Part shown: positions 21,449-34,715 of the stretch, piece after piece
Numbering within the stretch: position 1 is the stretch's first letter
Layout: the number at the start of each line of letters is the position of its first letter
Source of the DNA: Smittia aterrima
Lineage: Eukaryota > Arthropoda > Insecta > Diptera > Chironomidae
Direction of reading: 5' to 3'
DNA: 64,000 bases
NCBI GenBank assembly: GCA_033063855.1
Contig: CP093831.1
Coordinates: 2,728,001-2,792,000, forward strand
Notes under the pieces: generated by a model
Seen by the model: only the letters and a program-made list of their open reading frames with translations
Told to the model about the DNA's origin: nothing
The model's database searches: none
Program-made: the position numbers and the translations under genes

Positions 21449-24400
21449 TTTGTTTTGTTTTTATCTGGAAAACGGATAAAATATTTAAATGTTTACACAA
21501 CCTCTCAAAGGATTTCTCTTTAGTGACAATAAAACTAAAATCGTCGTCAGTGATAAAAAAATACATTAAACCGGTTTCATTAAGCTGATCTCCTTCTTGA
21601 TATTTCTGTTAACTCAATTGAATAATTATTTCGGATGTTTCGCTATGCTCGCCTTACAATAATTTGCTGAGTCGCTCACAAATGCGGGTTTGTCTTTTCG
21701 CGTTGTGCAAATAATGACTTGGTAGATAGCATGCCAAACAAACAAAAGAATTAGATTAAGCAAAGAGCTGGACAATGGAAAATCAATTCTATTAAGGATG
21801 GAACTGTCCACCCAAGAAGTTTATCGAGAAAGATTTGTTTACTTTCGTCACGCAAGCGACATAATAAATCACGTCATGAAAGACACAAAGTTTCCACTTT
21901 CTGTCAAAACCGAATGAGTCAATCTTCGGTTTCGCTGAATCGCCGATGAGTTTCGCTTTAAACCGACAAACACTTGAGCGAGCGGAATGATGTCATGAAT
22001 ATTTTTTCTCTGTCCATCGAATCCGGAAGAATCGCAAAAGAGGGAAGTGCAGTTAGATTGAACCGAAAGCGATAGCACGAGCATAAAGTTGAAAGAAAAA
22101 TCTCGTGAGCTCATAAAGCGTGGGACTCTTCGACGAACGGTGGTGCGAAGTGAGATATATTTTTTTCTCGTCGCCCACAAATGAATTACATTTTTTTTCA
22201 CTATTCCTCTCATATCGATCAAAACGACGAAAACGAGACATCTAAGATTTCTCTCAATTAAAAGAATTGATTCATTCACTGCGATGCGATGAACTTCTTC
22301 TTTGGTTCTATTTTTAATATTGTTCACCCAAATGATTCATTATGATGAGATTTTTATGTTTCCGACGTCTGAGTTCTGAGAGAGCATTCAGAAAATCATC
22401 AAAATCTATGAATATCTATAAAGATTTCATAATGAAACTTTGAGCAATTGAAAATTTGCAACACGCATAATCTCATTGCAAAGTTTTAAAAGTGATAACA
22501 CTGATAAGTTGAGCGAGATTTAATATTTTTATCACTGATGTACAATTTATTCCATATAAAGATATTTGCTCCCGCTACACCCAAGTTTTTCACTTCACGA
22601 TTCTACTCACAATTTCACTTTAACACACGAACTTTCATGCAATTCCGATTGCATGCACCGGAAGGACTTTTTACAACGAGCGATAAATCGTGAAAGGTGC
22701 GAAATGAAGGAAGAATTTAAATAAATTGTCTCGAGTGGTCTCGAACACTCTTAAGCAAAACTGTTATAACTTTTATAACTCGAATCGAAGTCTGACTATT
22801 CAGAAATAGAACCTTACAGCAGTTAATGTTTACACAAAATATTTCTCAGTTTATACGCGGTCTCAGATGATTTGTCGCGGAGTGATTTTCGTGCGAAACT
22901 TGAAATTTTTATAATTTCTTTAAATTTATTCTTGTCTTTCGTTAAATTACTAATTTCAAAGATGACAAAATAAATGATTTATATCAACTTTTGGTGCCCA
23001 TATTAATGTCGGACACTTGAAAGGTTCAGTTTCTGTCCTAAAAATCACAAAATAAATGTAAACATTGATCACTGACATGAATTCGTTACTGCTCTCGTGC
23101 AACAATCTTTCAGTGTAAACCGTTGATTGAAAAATATTTTATCGCGATATCTGTAATTTGTTTATTTTCAACATTTATTTCCTGAAATTATAAAGTCTCA
23201 AAATATCAGATTTGCATGAAAAGCTAAACTTATCGTCGTGCCAAACGACGATGATCATGTTCCAAAAAACGGCACTGACATAAAGCACGACACGATATCA
23301 AAAGAATTAAGTTAGGCGATGGTAAATCAATTAAATTAAGGTTGAAGCTTTAAGCACTCGAGAAGTTTATTGAAACGTTTTTAGTCACGCCAACGACTAA
23401 ATAAATCACGACACAATGTAAATTGGAGATTTCAGCACAAGTCGAATCGACTTTGATTTCAAAATAATTCCAATCGCATGCAACTGAAGAATTTTTTACA
23501 CAGAAAGCAACAAAAAAAAAGTAAGCATAGATTAAAATAATCGCTGAGCTAGAACTGAAATAGAACTCACTTTATTTTTTAACTTGAAATGTGACAGAGT
23601 TGTTACAATGTTCTCATAATTATCAGCCGTTGTCGCTCATGGAACGAAGAAAGAACCCTCCAAAATGTTTTACAGAAAACATTATTTTTAATCTAAAAAA
23701 ACATCAATTTCCCAGAAAAGGAAAACACATTTTTCTTTTAAATCAAAATTATTTTTTATTACTTTTCTTTATACTGCGAACATTATGCGCCATCAGATTT
23801 AATTCATCACCTTGCTTTTAACTGGATTGTGCTCAAACTACCATCGTGTCGCAATCGCTAATCAATAAGGGTGCTGGTAAAAATTAAAAGTTGGTTCATG
23901 TTTTTTAATTAAACTAAGAAGGAAAACATTCGCATAAATAATGCTCAAACTAACTTGACAAAAAAATGAGTTTAAAAAACTAATTCGGGATATAAATTAA
24001 CTTAAGTTCAAGACAAATTACTGGTTCGTCAATTGTTAGGAAATTTGAAGCTTCTGCGTGGTTTACATTATCGAGGTTTTACATCTTTCTTGGCAAGCTC
24101 TTTCTCGAATTTCATGTTCATCTTTAAGCATTTAAATGTTTTCTCGTTAGCAGCGTTAAGATTTATACTTTTATCTTCTTGTTTATCACAAATAAAGCAT
24201 ATTTTTTATGATTTTTTGTTTCTTCTCTGGAGTTTTATTAAAAAATATTTCCAACGGAACATTGAAGCTTGTTTGTTTTTTGTTTTTCAAAATTAAACAA
24301 TTCGCTGCTTCTTAGAGACTCTTTGTAGAAGTTTTTCCTCGTAGCAACTTACAAAGAATCAGCAGCGAGAAGGATTTCAAGAACAGCTTTAAGTATCTTT

Positions 24401-24819
24401 TTCCTGTCGATTAGTTTATTAACGTAAATTTATTGTTGTCGTATAAAAAGAACTTTTGCAACAGGAAGTGAACATAAAAATGAACATGAATGGATCTTTC
24501 CAAAGTAGCACTAAATTTTCCTTTGCTTTAAGGAGTCATTATTCTTCAGCTGATTTGAAATTACTAATTATTGAAGCCGAAATGTTTAAATGTTTTTTTT
24601 GCATTAGCAAGAATCTTAGAAGTTCTACAAGAGAAGGAACGGAAACTGTGAAAAAAATTACTTTCTACGAAGACTCCAAGCAAATGGTTCCGTGACTCCT
24701 CTTTGCGTTATTTTCTCTGTCGTTAATTAAACTCTGCTTTGCTTCCACTTTCTATCCTATCGTGTCTTCGAATTGATTAATTCAACTTTGTTCGAATTCT
24801 GTGATGAAAAATGAAATTG
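21449..24819. promoter_or_regulatory. 3.4-kb region upstream of mys with a diverged internal duplication
   Basis: No coding gene is supported. It must hold the non-coding first exon(s) and promoter of mys, since an acceptor (TTTTCCAG) ends just before the start codon, and the 3' UTR of Khc at its right end. Possible minus-strand donors appear near 22600 (GTGAGTAG), 22810 (GTAAGGTTC) and 23570 (GTGAGTTC). Segments near 21736-21870 and 23297-23420 share ordered blocks (AAATCAATT, TATTAAGG, CGAGAAGTTTAT, GTCACGC, AATAAATCACG). This suggests duplicated regulatory or first-exon sequence. Confidence 0.45.
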
Positions 24820-27800
24820 TTATAAAAATATTTCAGTTGAACGAATGCGATTGTAATTACCTTTCAATGATTTCCGTTTAATGCTGTCATCGCCAATAAT
24901 CTTTTGAGGAGCACCACCTCGAAGTGCAACGGGTGCGTGTCCAGCCCGAATGGGTTTAGCTATGAAAAAATGTTTTGATTATTTTCATGTCTTGAAGATT
25001 TTTTTTTTCGAGAACTTACCAATTTGTGCCTGGGGTCCGCGACGAGCCAAATTCTTCTGACGCACGGCTTCTTTGATGCGATCAACTTCATATTGATATC
25101 GTTTACGATCACGCATGGCTCCTTCCTTTGCTTCTTTCAAAGCAGTTTCGAGAGCTTTCACTCGTTCCATCGTCGTTCGCAATCGTTTCTCCAATTTCGG
25201 GAGTTCACAACGCAAATCTGCATTGTCACGAACTAACTGCTTATGAACCTTAGTCAACTGTTCCAAGTTGTTCTCCAAGAAGGAAATCTTCTGCTTTTGA
25301 GCGAGAGATCCACCGTCATCCTCATTGTCTTCGGAATTGGCGGATTTCTTAATGCGCGCTTGTAAATCTTGAACAAACAGTTTTCGCAAATTATGCAAAG
25401 TCTGCAGTTCCTTTGAAACAGTGTCTTCCAAGCCCTTCAAGTCCTTGCGTGCTTGTTCACGTCGTTCGTTGGTTGTGCTAATAAAGAGAAATCATTGAAT
25501 CATGATTTAAAATTCTATTCAAGTTTAAATTTCAAAACAAAAAGTTTCAAGTAAAATCTGTTAATGATTACCATTCAATTTGAATGTCATTGATTTAATC
25601 AGTTTGGCTCGGAAAAGTGAATGCATTTGAAGAAAGAAAGAGGGAGAGAAAAGAGCTCAAAAAGAACATACAATAATTAATGCAATTTAAAGTGTAGTCA
25701 AATGACTTATTTAGGTCGGACGAATTAAAGAGAACATGCTTCATGTTTCTGCATAAATAATCTTTCTCAAATATATTTTCGCTTCATTTCTTTTCGTATT
25801 TACACGTTCATTTACAATTTTCATCTTTCGTTTAATGTTTCTACAATTGTTTTGTTGTGTGTCAAAGCAAACGAAATGAGATGAAAATTATAAGAAGGTT
25901 CAATAAATCTTTAAGCTAACTAAATGGCCAGGTTGAACTCATATGGACAACTCAAGAAATGAAATCAAGAAAAAGCTTTCGAACAATGATCGCGATTCCT
26001 GTTCTGTCCTGGCACATCAAAATTTTACTTTAAAAGCAAAACTTTACAGAGTCTTTCCTCTTTGATTGAATATTATTTGACAGGATCGTCCTGAAGAAGC
26101 GCTAAAGACATTACTCTCTATAAGCTCAATAAAGCTGAAGCATTCAAGTTTTTTTTTTGTATCGTCGTTGCTTGCGGCTTGCAAACGATCCCATCAGAAC
26201 AAAAAAAATATTCTTTTTCATGATATCATGTTCTCTCACAATTAACTTTAACAACGCGGATCATTTTTCTTTGAATCCAAACTGAATGGCGATCATTCTT
26301 GCTTTAAGGTAAATGATAATGTAACGTTTGAATGAAATGAAATGTATATAAGTTAGTGTCTTATTCACTAGACATCAAAGCACGTTAGAATTACATTGCG
26401 CAACGCTTATCCTTAATTAGAAATATCACAGAAAATCAAAGTTTTCTTTAGGGTAAATTTGATTTTGATCATTTCATTTGCCAATAAATGAGTTGATGTT
26501 CTATTGCGCAATTGAATTGGAGCACAAGGTACATTGTCAGCTTATAATATTAAAATAACTTGTCATTTGGGGCTAAAGCAATTTGTGAACAACATTTAAA
26601 GAGTTAAAGAGATAACTTCGTTAAGATCTGGAAGATTTCACTTGTGCATTTCTTTTGCTTATACATTGAATGTCGTATAAGCAGGAAATGAAATTCGTTG
26701 GTGCAAGAAGATCAAGAAATTTTCATATCAACTGAGCACATCATCTTTGAGTCTTTCTTTCGGTAGGAATGAATAATGAATGTCAAGCTGATAGCAAATA
26801 GCAAAGAGATTTAGAGAACAAGTAAATACTGAGGGCACTGGTGTGTCAAGAGAACCATCGTTAAAGACAGAAGCAAGTGAAAATGAAGCGATGGAATTGT
26901 CATTGACTCAACCATTGAAGAAATTGATGAAACCAAACTCTTCTCACTATTTTCCTTCAGTTTTTCGGTCTTAAGTCTTTGGCGATGATCAATGAGTTTA
27001 CGATTGAGAATGTTTTTGCGCAGCTTTGTCAACTGTGAGTATTGATAGAGATTCTTTGTGGACTTATTGTCAATCACATGATCGGGTGCTTGCGACTTGT
27101 TATAGAAATAATCGTAATTGTATTGTAGTTCATCGTAATAGTCACAAATGTGCTCAATGCGACGTTCGTCACTCAAGTTCTTTTGCTTTTTATTATTAAT
27201 CTTATTGCTATCAATTTTGCTCGACCGCTTTGGGGTTGCGAGCTTTGTGTTAATCAAGTCGTTTGTTAGTTTAGTGTTTTTAGGAGATTTAACATACATG
27301 AGATCCTGCAAGCGTGTTGACTTCTCAACTTCATCCTGCTTCAACTTCTCGTAGTCGTTTGATGTTTGTTGATGAGCCAATGTGAGTTTTTGGTTGACAC
27401 TGGAAAAAAAATCGATTAACTTTTCGTTCAGTTTCGAATTAAATAACTTACTCTTTGAGTTCGTTGATTTGCTCTTGCTTCTCGCTGATTTCGTCACGAA
27501 GGCTTGCAACTTGTTTAGTGTGAACATCGCGTAATTGATCCATTTGATCAACGAATTCGACACGCAATTGCTCTGCTTTCTGCTTTTCTTCAGCATTTAC
27601 AGTCGTTACCTTCTCGGCTGCTTTCAACTTTGCACACTCTTCGCGCAAAGCATCAACGCTTTCTTCCAATGAACGTTTTTTGTTCTCGGATTCGCGCATT
27701 GACTCTTGGAGCGACTTCATTCGAGCCTCATGCTGAGAAATGAGTAAGCGGCAGTCGCTTAATTCTTTCTCGTATTCAGCGACCTTTTTAGAAGTTGCCT

Positions 27801-30697
27801 GCTGCTGAATGTCTAAGTTGCTGCAGCGTTGTGTGATGTTCTTCGCTTCAGACTTCATCTTATTGACATAAAGTCTGGCGACGGTGAACTCTTCTTCGAT
27901 TTTATTGATGTTGGCGTCAGCGTTGATCTTCAACTCTGTAGCTATTTCAGTATTCAAAGCTTGTCCAACCTCGCTAAGCTCGCGAAGCAAATTTCCAAGC
28001 AAATCAATGATGCGCTTTTTCTGGTGGTTAGACATGTCTTTAAGCTGCTGAAGTTCTGTTGTTGTTGTATTTAAAGTCGATTGTTTCTGTTGAAGCTCTT
28101 CATTGACATTTTCCATTTCCTTGTTCTTGTTGTCAATTTCTTGTGATTTTTGATCGTAATTGACAGCCAACTCTTCCAAAGCTTGCAAGACTTCTTTAAC
28201 TTCTTCCTTAGCGCTTTCATTTTCTTGTTGGATTCGAGTCATTTCTGTCTGAAGGTTCTCGTAATCACGACGTGAATTTGCGATCAACTCTTCTTGATCC
28301 ATAATCTGTTCTTTGAGCTTTTCAACATATTGCGATTGTTGATTGATCTCTTCATCCTTGTCGTCTAATTGCTGGTACAATCTCTCATGTTCAGCCTCTA
28401 ATCGAGCGCGTTCATCACCAGTGATTGAGCCCATAAGAGCTAAACCACTTGGAGTTGCACGAACTGGAGCTTCAACAATTGGAGCGACTTCTACGACGTC
28501 GACATTAGGTGTGCTTGCTTCCATAATATCTTGAGTGTTGACTTGTTCCTCCAAATCAACCTTCTCACCAGCACGCCATCTTGCAAGTTCAGCCTCAAGC
28601 TTCTCAACTTTTCCTTTGAGTCTTCCATTCTTGTCCTTTTCTCTTTCATACCGACGTTTCCATTCCTCAGCGGTAAGTTCTTCATTGACACATACAACAT
28701 TCTTGACTGTCTTTGCTCTTTTACCGAAATCCAAAGTCGATTTTGTCTCCGACTCGTTGAAGCTTGCTGGCGAACAGCAAATGACAATCGTCGTTCTTGC
28801 GTTACCTCCAAGAGACTCTTGAAGAATTCTCGTCAATTTGGAATCTCGATAAGGAATATGACTCTTATTGCCATCAGCGAGAGCCGAGATGACATTTCCA
28901 AGTGCTGACAAAGATTTGTTGATGTTCTTTGCTTCGTCTAAAACAGTTCCTTCCGCACCAGTTTTTGAAACTTTCTCACTACCTGCCAAATCGACGAGGT
29001 AGAGCTTTCCTGATAATTTCTTTTGATTTTCGAGATTTTCTTGCTTCACGTTAATAAGGAAAACTGAATGAGATCTCGAAGAATGTTCGTTCATGTCTAA
29101 AATGAAATGAAAAATGTTGGAAACTATTTTTAAGTTCTCGTCAAAAGTTCTACTTACTCGTTACAGCAATGTGACGATTAGATTTTCCCTCTTCAATGAC
29201 CTCAAATACGTCTTCGGGACTGGAGACGAATCTCTCAGTAGCACCTTTGACATAAGGAACGCGATTCTTGTCTTCATGCACACTCAGATTAATTTTTGAG
29301 ACATCCAACAAATCACGAATCTTGTCCATATAAATCTCATAGTAAGACACCTTGATGTGGAACTCTAGGTTCACCTCCATGCTGTAGATGTGATTGAAGA
29401 TGTCGCTGACGATTCGAGGAATGATACCTTGTTTGGTAGGATCGCCAATCACCCCTTCCATCGTATGTGTTTTACCAGACGAAGTCTGTCCATACGCGAA
29501 GATCGTTCCATTGTATCCAGCTAGCACGTCGGCTACAATCGATTTCGCCGATTCAGAAAAGACTTTTTCTTGCGTTGCATTAGGCTTGAAGACTTTATCG
29601 AACAAATAAACTTTTCCCTGTAATTAAAGGAAGAGACACGATTTTTAAAAACACGAAAACTTTTTTGCCGGTTTCGCAAGTGTGAATGAATTCCATTGTT
29701 TTATGAGTAATTTAGTTAGACACATTCTCATTTCACATGTGGCAAATTTCAAGAAGAAAAGTGAAACGAGAAAATATTTGTGTGGGTTCCTTTTGACTAA
29801 TTTTTTACGATCCTATGCAAAAATATATCTTTGCTCAAGTCACACCCTGCAAAGACTTCCCTCCCTCGTCGACTCTTGAAGGTCATCCCTTAAGCTTAAA
29901 GTTCAACGTATTTAAGGATCAATTTCAATGGAGACATTTGTTTATTTGATTAATATTTGACGGGAAATAAATTTCAAGTCTTTTTTCTTCTTGTTCTTTT
30001 GTTATTTTCCGTGTCTATTTGTGCCGTTGGGAAAAATGAAGAAAAAAGTGACGTCAGATTGCTGGAATATCGATTAATCAATTCACCAGTGACTCACGGT
30101 ATCTGCAGCTTGGAATGATTCCAAATCTTAACTAACATATTCGTCTATGACTTTTCTCTTGTTTTCATTAGACAAAACTTATGAGAAGCATCCGATTCAT
30201 TCTACAGTCAAGAAATTTTCTTCTTGGGCCCATGAAAATCCAAGATGGACTCAAACCAAAAATGTTTTGAAAGAGAAGGCTAACCGGCTGAGGGTTGATT
30301 GTTGAATAATCGTGACAAGTCACTAATTATCTTTAATTGTTTAATGACAATCAAGAAAGTAAAGCTAACTGAGTAGATTGGTACTAGGAAATACAGAAGC
30401 AATTGCTGATAGCTATTGAAATAAAACTTTTAGCAAATAACACGAAACGTGGTTTAGCTGATTCATCGTTAACGAATTTTTTCTTTGCTAAACTTTTCTC
30501 GGAGTGAAAAATCTATGAGAAATCACTGGGAGGATGATTCAACTTACGCCAATGGATATGCAATTTTCCTCTTGACCCTGTGGAAACTTCACAACAAACT
30601 TCGAGCCAGCCCTCTCCTCGGAATCATTGAGAGGCCGAAATCGACACACGACTTTAATTGAGTCTTCTGCTGGAATTTCTCGGTCCGCCGCAGCCAT
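24820..30697 (-). CDS. Khc: Kinesin-1 heavy chain
   Basis: Six exons on the minus strand are 30548-30697, 29158-29617, 27452-29096, 27298-27399, 25020-25477 and 24820-24959, giving 984 residues, close to the usual 975. It is the plus-end-directed microtubule motor for mitochondria, vesicles and mRNPs. Motor-domain marks are VVCRFRPLN, P-loop GQTSSGKTHTM, switch I NEHSSRSHSVF, switch II VDLAGSEKVSKTGA, and HIPYRDSKLTRILQESLGGN. Long coiled-coil stalks follow, then the light-chain-binding region near LQTLHNLRKLFVQDLQ, and the autoinhibitory QIAKPIR rebuilt over the last junction. The final exon may instead splice at GTAATT (24860) to a further exon; read through, it ends at a TAA at 24820-24822. 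The gene is divergent from the chitinase, with 293 bp between start codons. Confidence 0.95.
25478..26810 (-). other. Remainder of Khc intron 4
   Basis: AT-rich intron sequence lies between the candidate alternative end and the next canonical exon (acceptor TTTATTAG at 25478-25485). I see nothing further in it. Confidence 0.5.
26811..27297 (-). CDS. Candidate alternative C-terminus of Khc by intron retention
   Basis: If the donor at 27297-27296 (GTATGT) is not used, the exon starting at 27399 stays open for about 160 further codons, to a stop at 26811. This yields a 947-residue kinesin. The extension begins MYVKSPKNTK after STRLQDL, is rich in Lys, Asn and Ser, has a Tyr-rich patch (CDYYDELQYNYDYFYNK) and ends hydrophobic. 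It replaces the last coiled coil, light-chain-binding region and IAK motif. An open frame of this length is unexpected in an AT-rich intron. I found no strong AATAAA soon after it, and no family match. The isoform is inference. Confidence 0.4.
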
Positions 30698-30990
30698 TAT
30701 TGCACTTAACTTAAATTAAAAACAATGTTAATGAAAGGTTTGTGATTGTTTCTTGGACTAAAACAGCATTAAAACGGGTTTAAATTTCTTTTCACGAGAC
30801 GATCTTTTCTTCAATATCGATTCGACTGCAAGGGGAAGGAAAACTTAGTTTGAAGTTTTTAGGTTTCATGAAAACGTCGAAAAAAAGAAAGAAAGTCACA
30901 AAAGAAAAAAAAGTTGTTTTTGAATATTCCTTGAATAAAATTACCCGAACGTTCAATTTTAAGTGCTTTAGGCTGATGTCCTAGTGAATA
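30698..30990. promoter_or_regulatory. Divergent promoter region, Khc / GH18 chitinase
   Basis: There are 293 bp between the start codons of Khc (-) and the chitinase-like gene (+). Both 5' UTRs and core promoters are expected here unless upstream exons exist. It contains an A-rich stretch near 30880-30915. No definite core motif was placed. Confidence 0.45.
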
Positions 30991-32904
30991 ATGACAGAAC
31001 AAAAGTATGAACTAATCAATAATCAAAGGTAGAGTGAAGTAAAAAACGAAAATATTTAATTTCGACAATAAAATTTCTTTATCGATGCACAGCTGATTGG
31101 GTTGAGTAATATTTAATATTGACCTGATTCCCTGTTTTTTCTCATTTAGACTACATAATAACAACAGAAACGTTCTTGCCATTGGATTGTTATCTTGTAA
31201 GTTCTCATTCAGCTTTGTTTACTTTCTAGCGAGACCTTGAGATTTATTATTTTTCTTTAAAACAAGTGCTCTGCGTAATCGTATTCATTGCTGTTTTCGC
31301 TCTATGGAGCGAAATCTATAGCTATAAGCATTTAAGTATACCTCAAAAAACAAATGGTGAGTTGACATCGTCAATCTCTTGAACCGGTTGAGTTAAATTG
31401 TTATGATTGCTTTTCAGACATTCCAGCTTTGTGGCATTCTCGAATAAAGTTTTATACGGAACATCACCCCAAGGCATTCAGCAACAATAGTGATAGTATA
31501 AGCGATAACGACGAACATTTCGTCACGCAGCCGTCCAAGTTTGGAAACTATGTTTACTCCAGCGACCATGAAAAGAATTCGAAGCTCAGCAAAAAGCTCA
31601 TCTGTTATTACACGACACCAAGATACGCCTCCAGAAAACGTGTAAAGGATAATCCAACGTTAATGATCAAAGACATAAACCCACAACTATGTACTCACTT
31701 GAACATTGGCATCATAGAAATATCAAATTGCTCCTTGATTATTGACCCGGACCTCATCAACGCATTTAAAGAAAGTAATCTATTAAAAGCGAAAAATGAG
31801 AACCTGAAAGTATTGCTGTGGGTTGGTGGAGCTGATGAATCTGATGGCTTTTCGGAAATGGTTGCTAATCACGCAAATCGAAAGCTCTTCATTCAATCAC
31901 TAAAGGCAACACTTGAAAAATATGCTTTGGATGGCATTGGTGAGTAAATCCCCTGAAGCTTTATTTGCAAAATGTTTATAAAATTTATTTACCAAGACTT
32001 GGACTGGGAATTTCCAAACGGTTCAAATCCACAAAGAATTCATTTTATGCAACTGCTCCATGAGATTCGCCGAGAGTATCAAAGAGAGCACAGCACTTAC
32101 CTGCTGTCATTGGCAGTTGCCGCTCCAGTAGCTTTTGTTGAGATGTGTTACGACGTTCCAATGATAAATGAGAACGTTGATTTTGTCAATCTCATGACAT
32201 ACGACTACCACTTTTATAGGTAAATATATTTTTCACCGTATTTCGATCATTTTCTTGATAAAAGCTCTCTTTAATCATTCCAGCAAAGGAACGCCATATG
32301 TCGGTAAGATTAATCAAAGCATTTTAAAGCTCATTAATAGTGAAATTAATTTATATTTTTAATTAACTTCACAGGTCTAAATGCTCCGCTTTATTCTCGA
32401 TCCAATGAAGTTGGATTATTCGCAACGTTAAACATAAATTACTCCGTCAATTATTGGATGTCGAAAGGCCTCGATCGGTCAAAAATAATCATCGGTCTAC
32501 CAACTTATGGACATTCGTTCCGCCTTGTGAATCCTTTCAATACGCGTCTTGGCGCTCCCGCTGATGATGTCGGCTACGTTGGAGTTCTCGGATTCGCCAG
32601 CTACTCTGAAGTTTGTTGGTTCCAGAAAAGCAACTTTAACGTAAGAATTGAATATGACATTGAAACTTGTTCCCCCTTTCTCTCTGCTGGCCTTGAGTGG
32701 ATATCTTACGAAGATGAGCGTAGTCTTGAATGTAAAACAAATTACGCAAGAGATAATCATTTCGGAGGTATTATGGTCTTCTCACTGAACACGGACGATT
32801 ACCAACTTACGTGTGATAACTATAAAACAAGTCGTGGTGGCAAGAGAGATTTTCCTCTTCTCCGCAAAATTCATTCAATCCTTTTTCAAAATACGACAAA
32901 TTAA
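30991..32904 (+). CDS. GH18 chitinase with N-terminal membrane anchor (Cht11-like)
   Basis: Seven exons, 30991-31028, 31150-31196, 31267-31356, 31418-31939, 31997-32219, 32284-32303 and 32375-32904, give 489 residues. The first exons encode a short cytoplasmic start (MTEQKYELINNQR) and a hydrophobic segment of about 22 residues (VLAIGLLSLLCVIVFIAVFA), so a type II membrane anchor is likely. The GH18 barrel starts near KLICYYTTPRYAS. It has the catalytic DGIDLDWE intact, split by intron 4, plus LMTYDYHFY, KIIIGLPTYGHSF and GGIMVFSLNTDD. Chitinases of this family cut beta-1,4-GlcNAc chains by substrate-assisted catalysis, so activity is plausible. No chitin-binding domain follows. The membrane-anchored single-domain layout resembles insect Cht11, a tentative assignment. 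Exon 6 is only 20 nt. Confidence 0.85.
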
Positions 32905-34715
32905 TTATGAAGCGCGCCCGACCATGAAAAATAAATTATTTTCCCGCTCGCTTAATTTTCGGACCAAAAAAAGAAGATTTATGATTGATATTTTATTTTC
33001 AACCCTGATGATCTCCATTTATTATTTTTCGATATAATTTAATTTGCTTGCTTCGAAAAGGCAACAAAACGAACCATTTTCGCCATTTATGACTAAATTA
33101 GTGAAATTGAATATCTACCCGAGTCTCTAAAATTAAGTTAATTAATGATAATAATTAAAGTGCATCTTACAGTAGACGACCGAGAGAAAAAAAAAAGATT
33201 TGTTGAACTTTTTTTCGTTTGAGAAACTTTTTTCTGAAAAGATAAACTTTGATTAAAAATCTCTCAAAGGTTGGAACGTTGTCGTCGAACAAGTGGGGGA
33301 AACTTTCCCTGGAAGGACAAAAACTATTTACTGCTAATCTAGGGAAGAATATATTTACATTTTTAAATTTTTATAGCTCCGAGGAAAGAAAGCTTTTGTA
33401 GAGCCTTTGCCGCATAGTTTCCTTTTCTGTATGCCAGTAAACTTTGAGTGCTTTGACAAAGGAAAACCGGGATTATCTCAATCAGAAATGGTTCAAGGCA
33501 GCTTGTACAAAGCAAGCGTTTCAAAAATAGTGCTTTACGCAAGCGAGTCGCAATTTACGATCATCCTTGACTTATGCAAAACTTTACTATATTAGATATT
33601 TACTACAGGAATTTTTCTATTAAATATTTATGCAGCAACCGATAAATAAATGACAGGAGAGAGAAAGTGGTCAATAAAAAAGTTTTATGGTCGCTTTTCC
33701 GCAATTTAAAAAGTATCATTTAAGAAAACGTTATTGTGTCTATCAAATACTTCGACCCGCACGTCCAAGAAACGAAACTTTTTCCCTCCCTCGTTATTTA
33801 TTCATCTAATTTCTATATAATCCTGTCTTGTTGTTTTCTTTCCCCCGAAGAAGTCAAAAAGCTTAAACTCGAAATGTGCCAATGATTACCCACGAGGACA
33901 GCAACAAAATTTTAATCTCAATGAAATTATTAACATAAATCATTAAAAGAAGATGTTAACTTTCGATCTGACGTCTTATGATGGGCGAGAGCAAATTAAG
34001 AATGAATTAGATAAATTATGATCTGGTCAGTGGCTTTGGATGCTTGAAACTTTATGTCCGTAACAGAAAGGCCATTTAAACTAACATTCCCGTCATCATC
34101 CCACATAATAAAACTCCTGTCACACTCTGTCGTTTGATAGTGAAGATTCAATACCAAAGATGAAAAAAAAAGATTGATTCACAAAGGCAGGTCACTGCCG
34201 TCAGTGATGAAAGGCAAACAAGCAAAAGTTGAAAAAAGAAAAAAATCCAATTAAAAGTTAATCCATTTTTTAAAATCGGATTCATGATTCATGAAGGGCG
34301 AATAAAAAAAACGTTGCAATAAAAATATTTAATTAAACTATGTACCGTATTCGCTATAAACCTCAATATTATTGCCGTTTATGTTGTGTGGTGGGAAGAC
34401 AAAAAGAGAGCAATAACAACATGAGGACGAATAAAAAACTATAATTAAATAAACTGTCTGTTGAAAATTCGCTGAAAATTCGTTGACATTGCGGTTTGAC
34501 TTTTGGTTGTCACACAACTTCTTCGTTTTATTTAATTTTCTTCTCAAAACAAATGCTTGTTTACAGAGAATCATCGTGTTCAAAGCAAAATCTTTAGATG
34601 AAACAACAAAGCAACAGAAACATCTTGCGAAATAAAACTTGAACTGCAAATAATGGTTAACATGAACAGGTGAAATAAGAGTAGAGTCTAACTAAGTCGA
34701 CGGATTAAATTTCAG
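32905..34715. other. Spacer between chitinase and Pdp 3' ends
   Basis: 1.8 kb of AT-rich sequence lies between convergent genes. Short open frames (for example 33407-33595 and the minus-strand frame 34338-34649) show no domain, start context or splice support. I see no RNA gene or repeat. Confidence 0.5.

Noticed and set aside
21869..22327. A 152-codon minus-strand frame upstream of mys
   Set aside because: Its composition resembles translated non-coding AT-rich DNA, with no domain, and it overlaps the likely regulatory region; no flanking splice pattern supports it.
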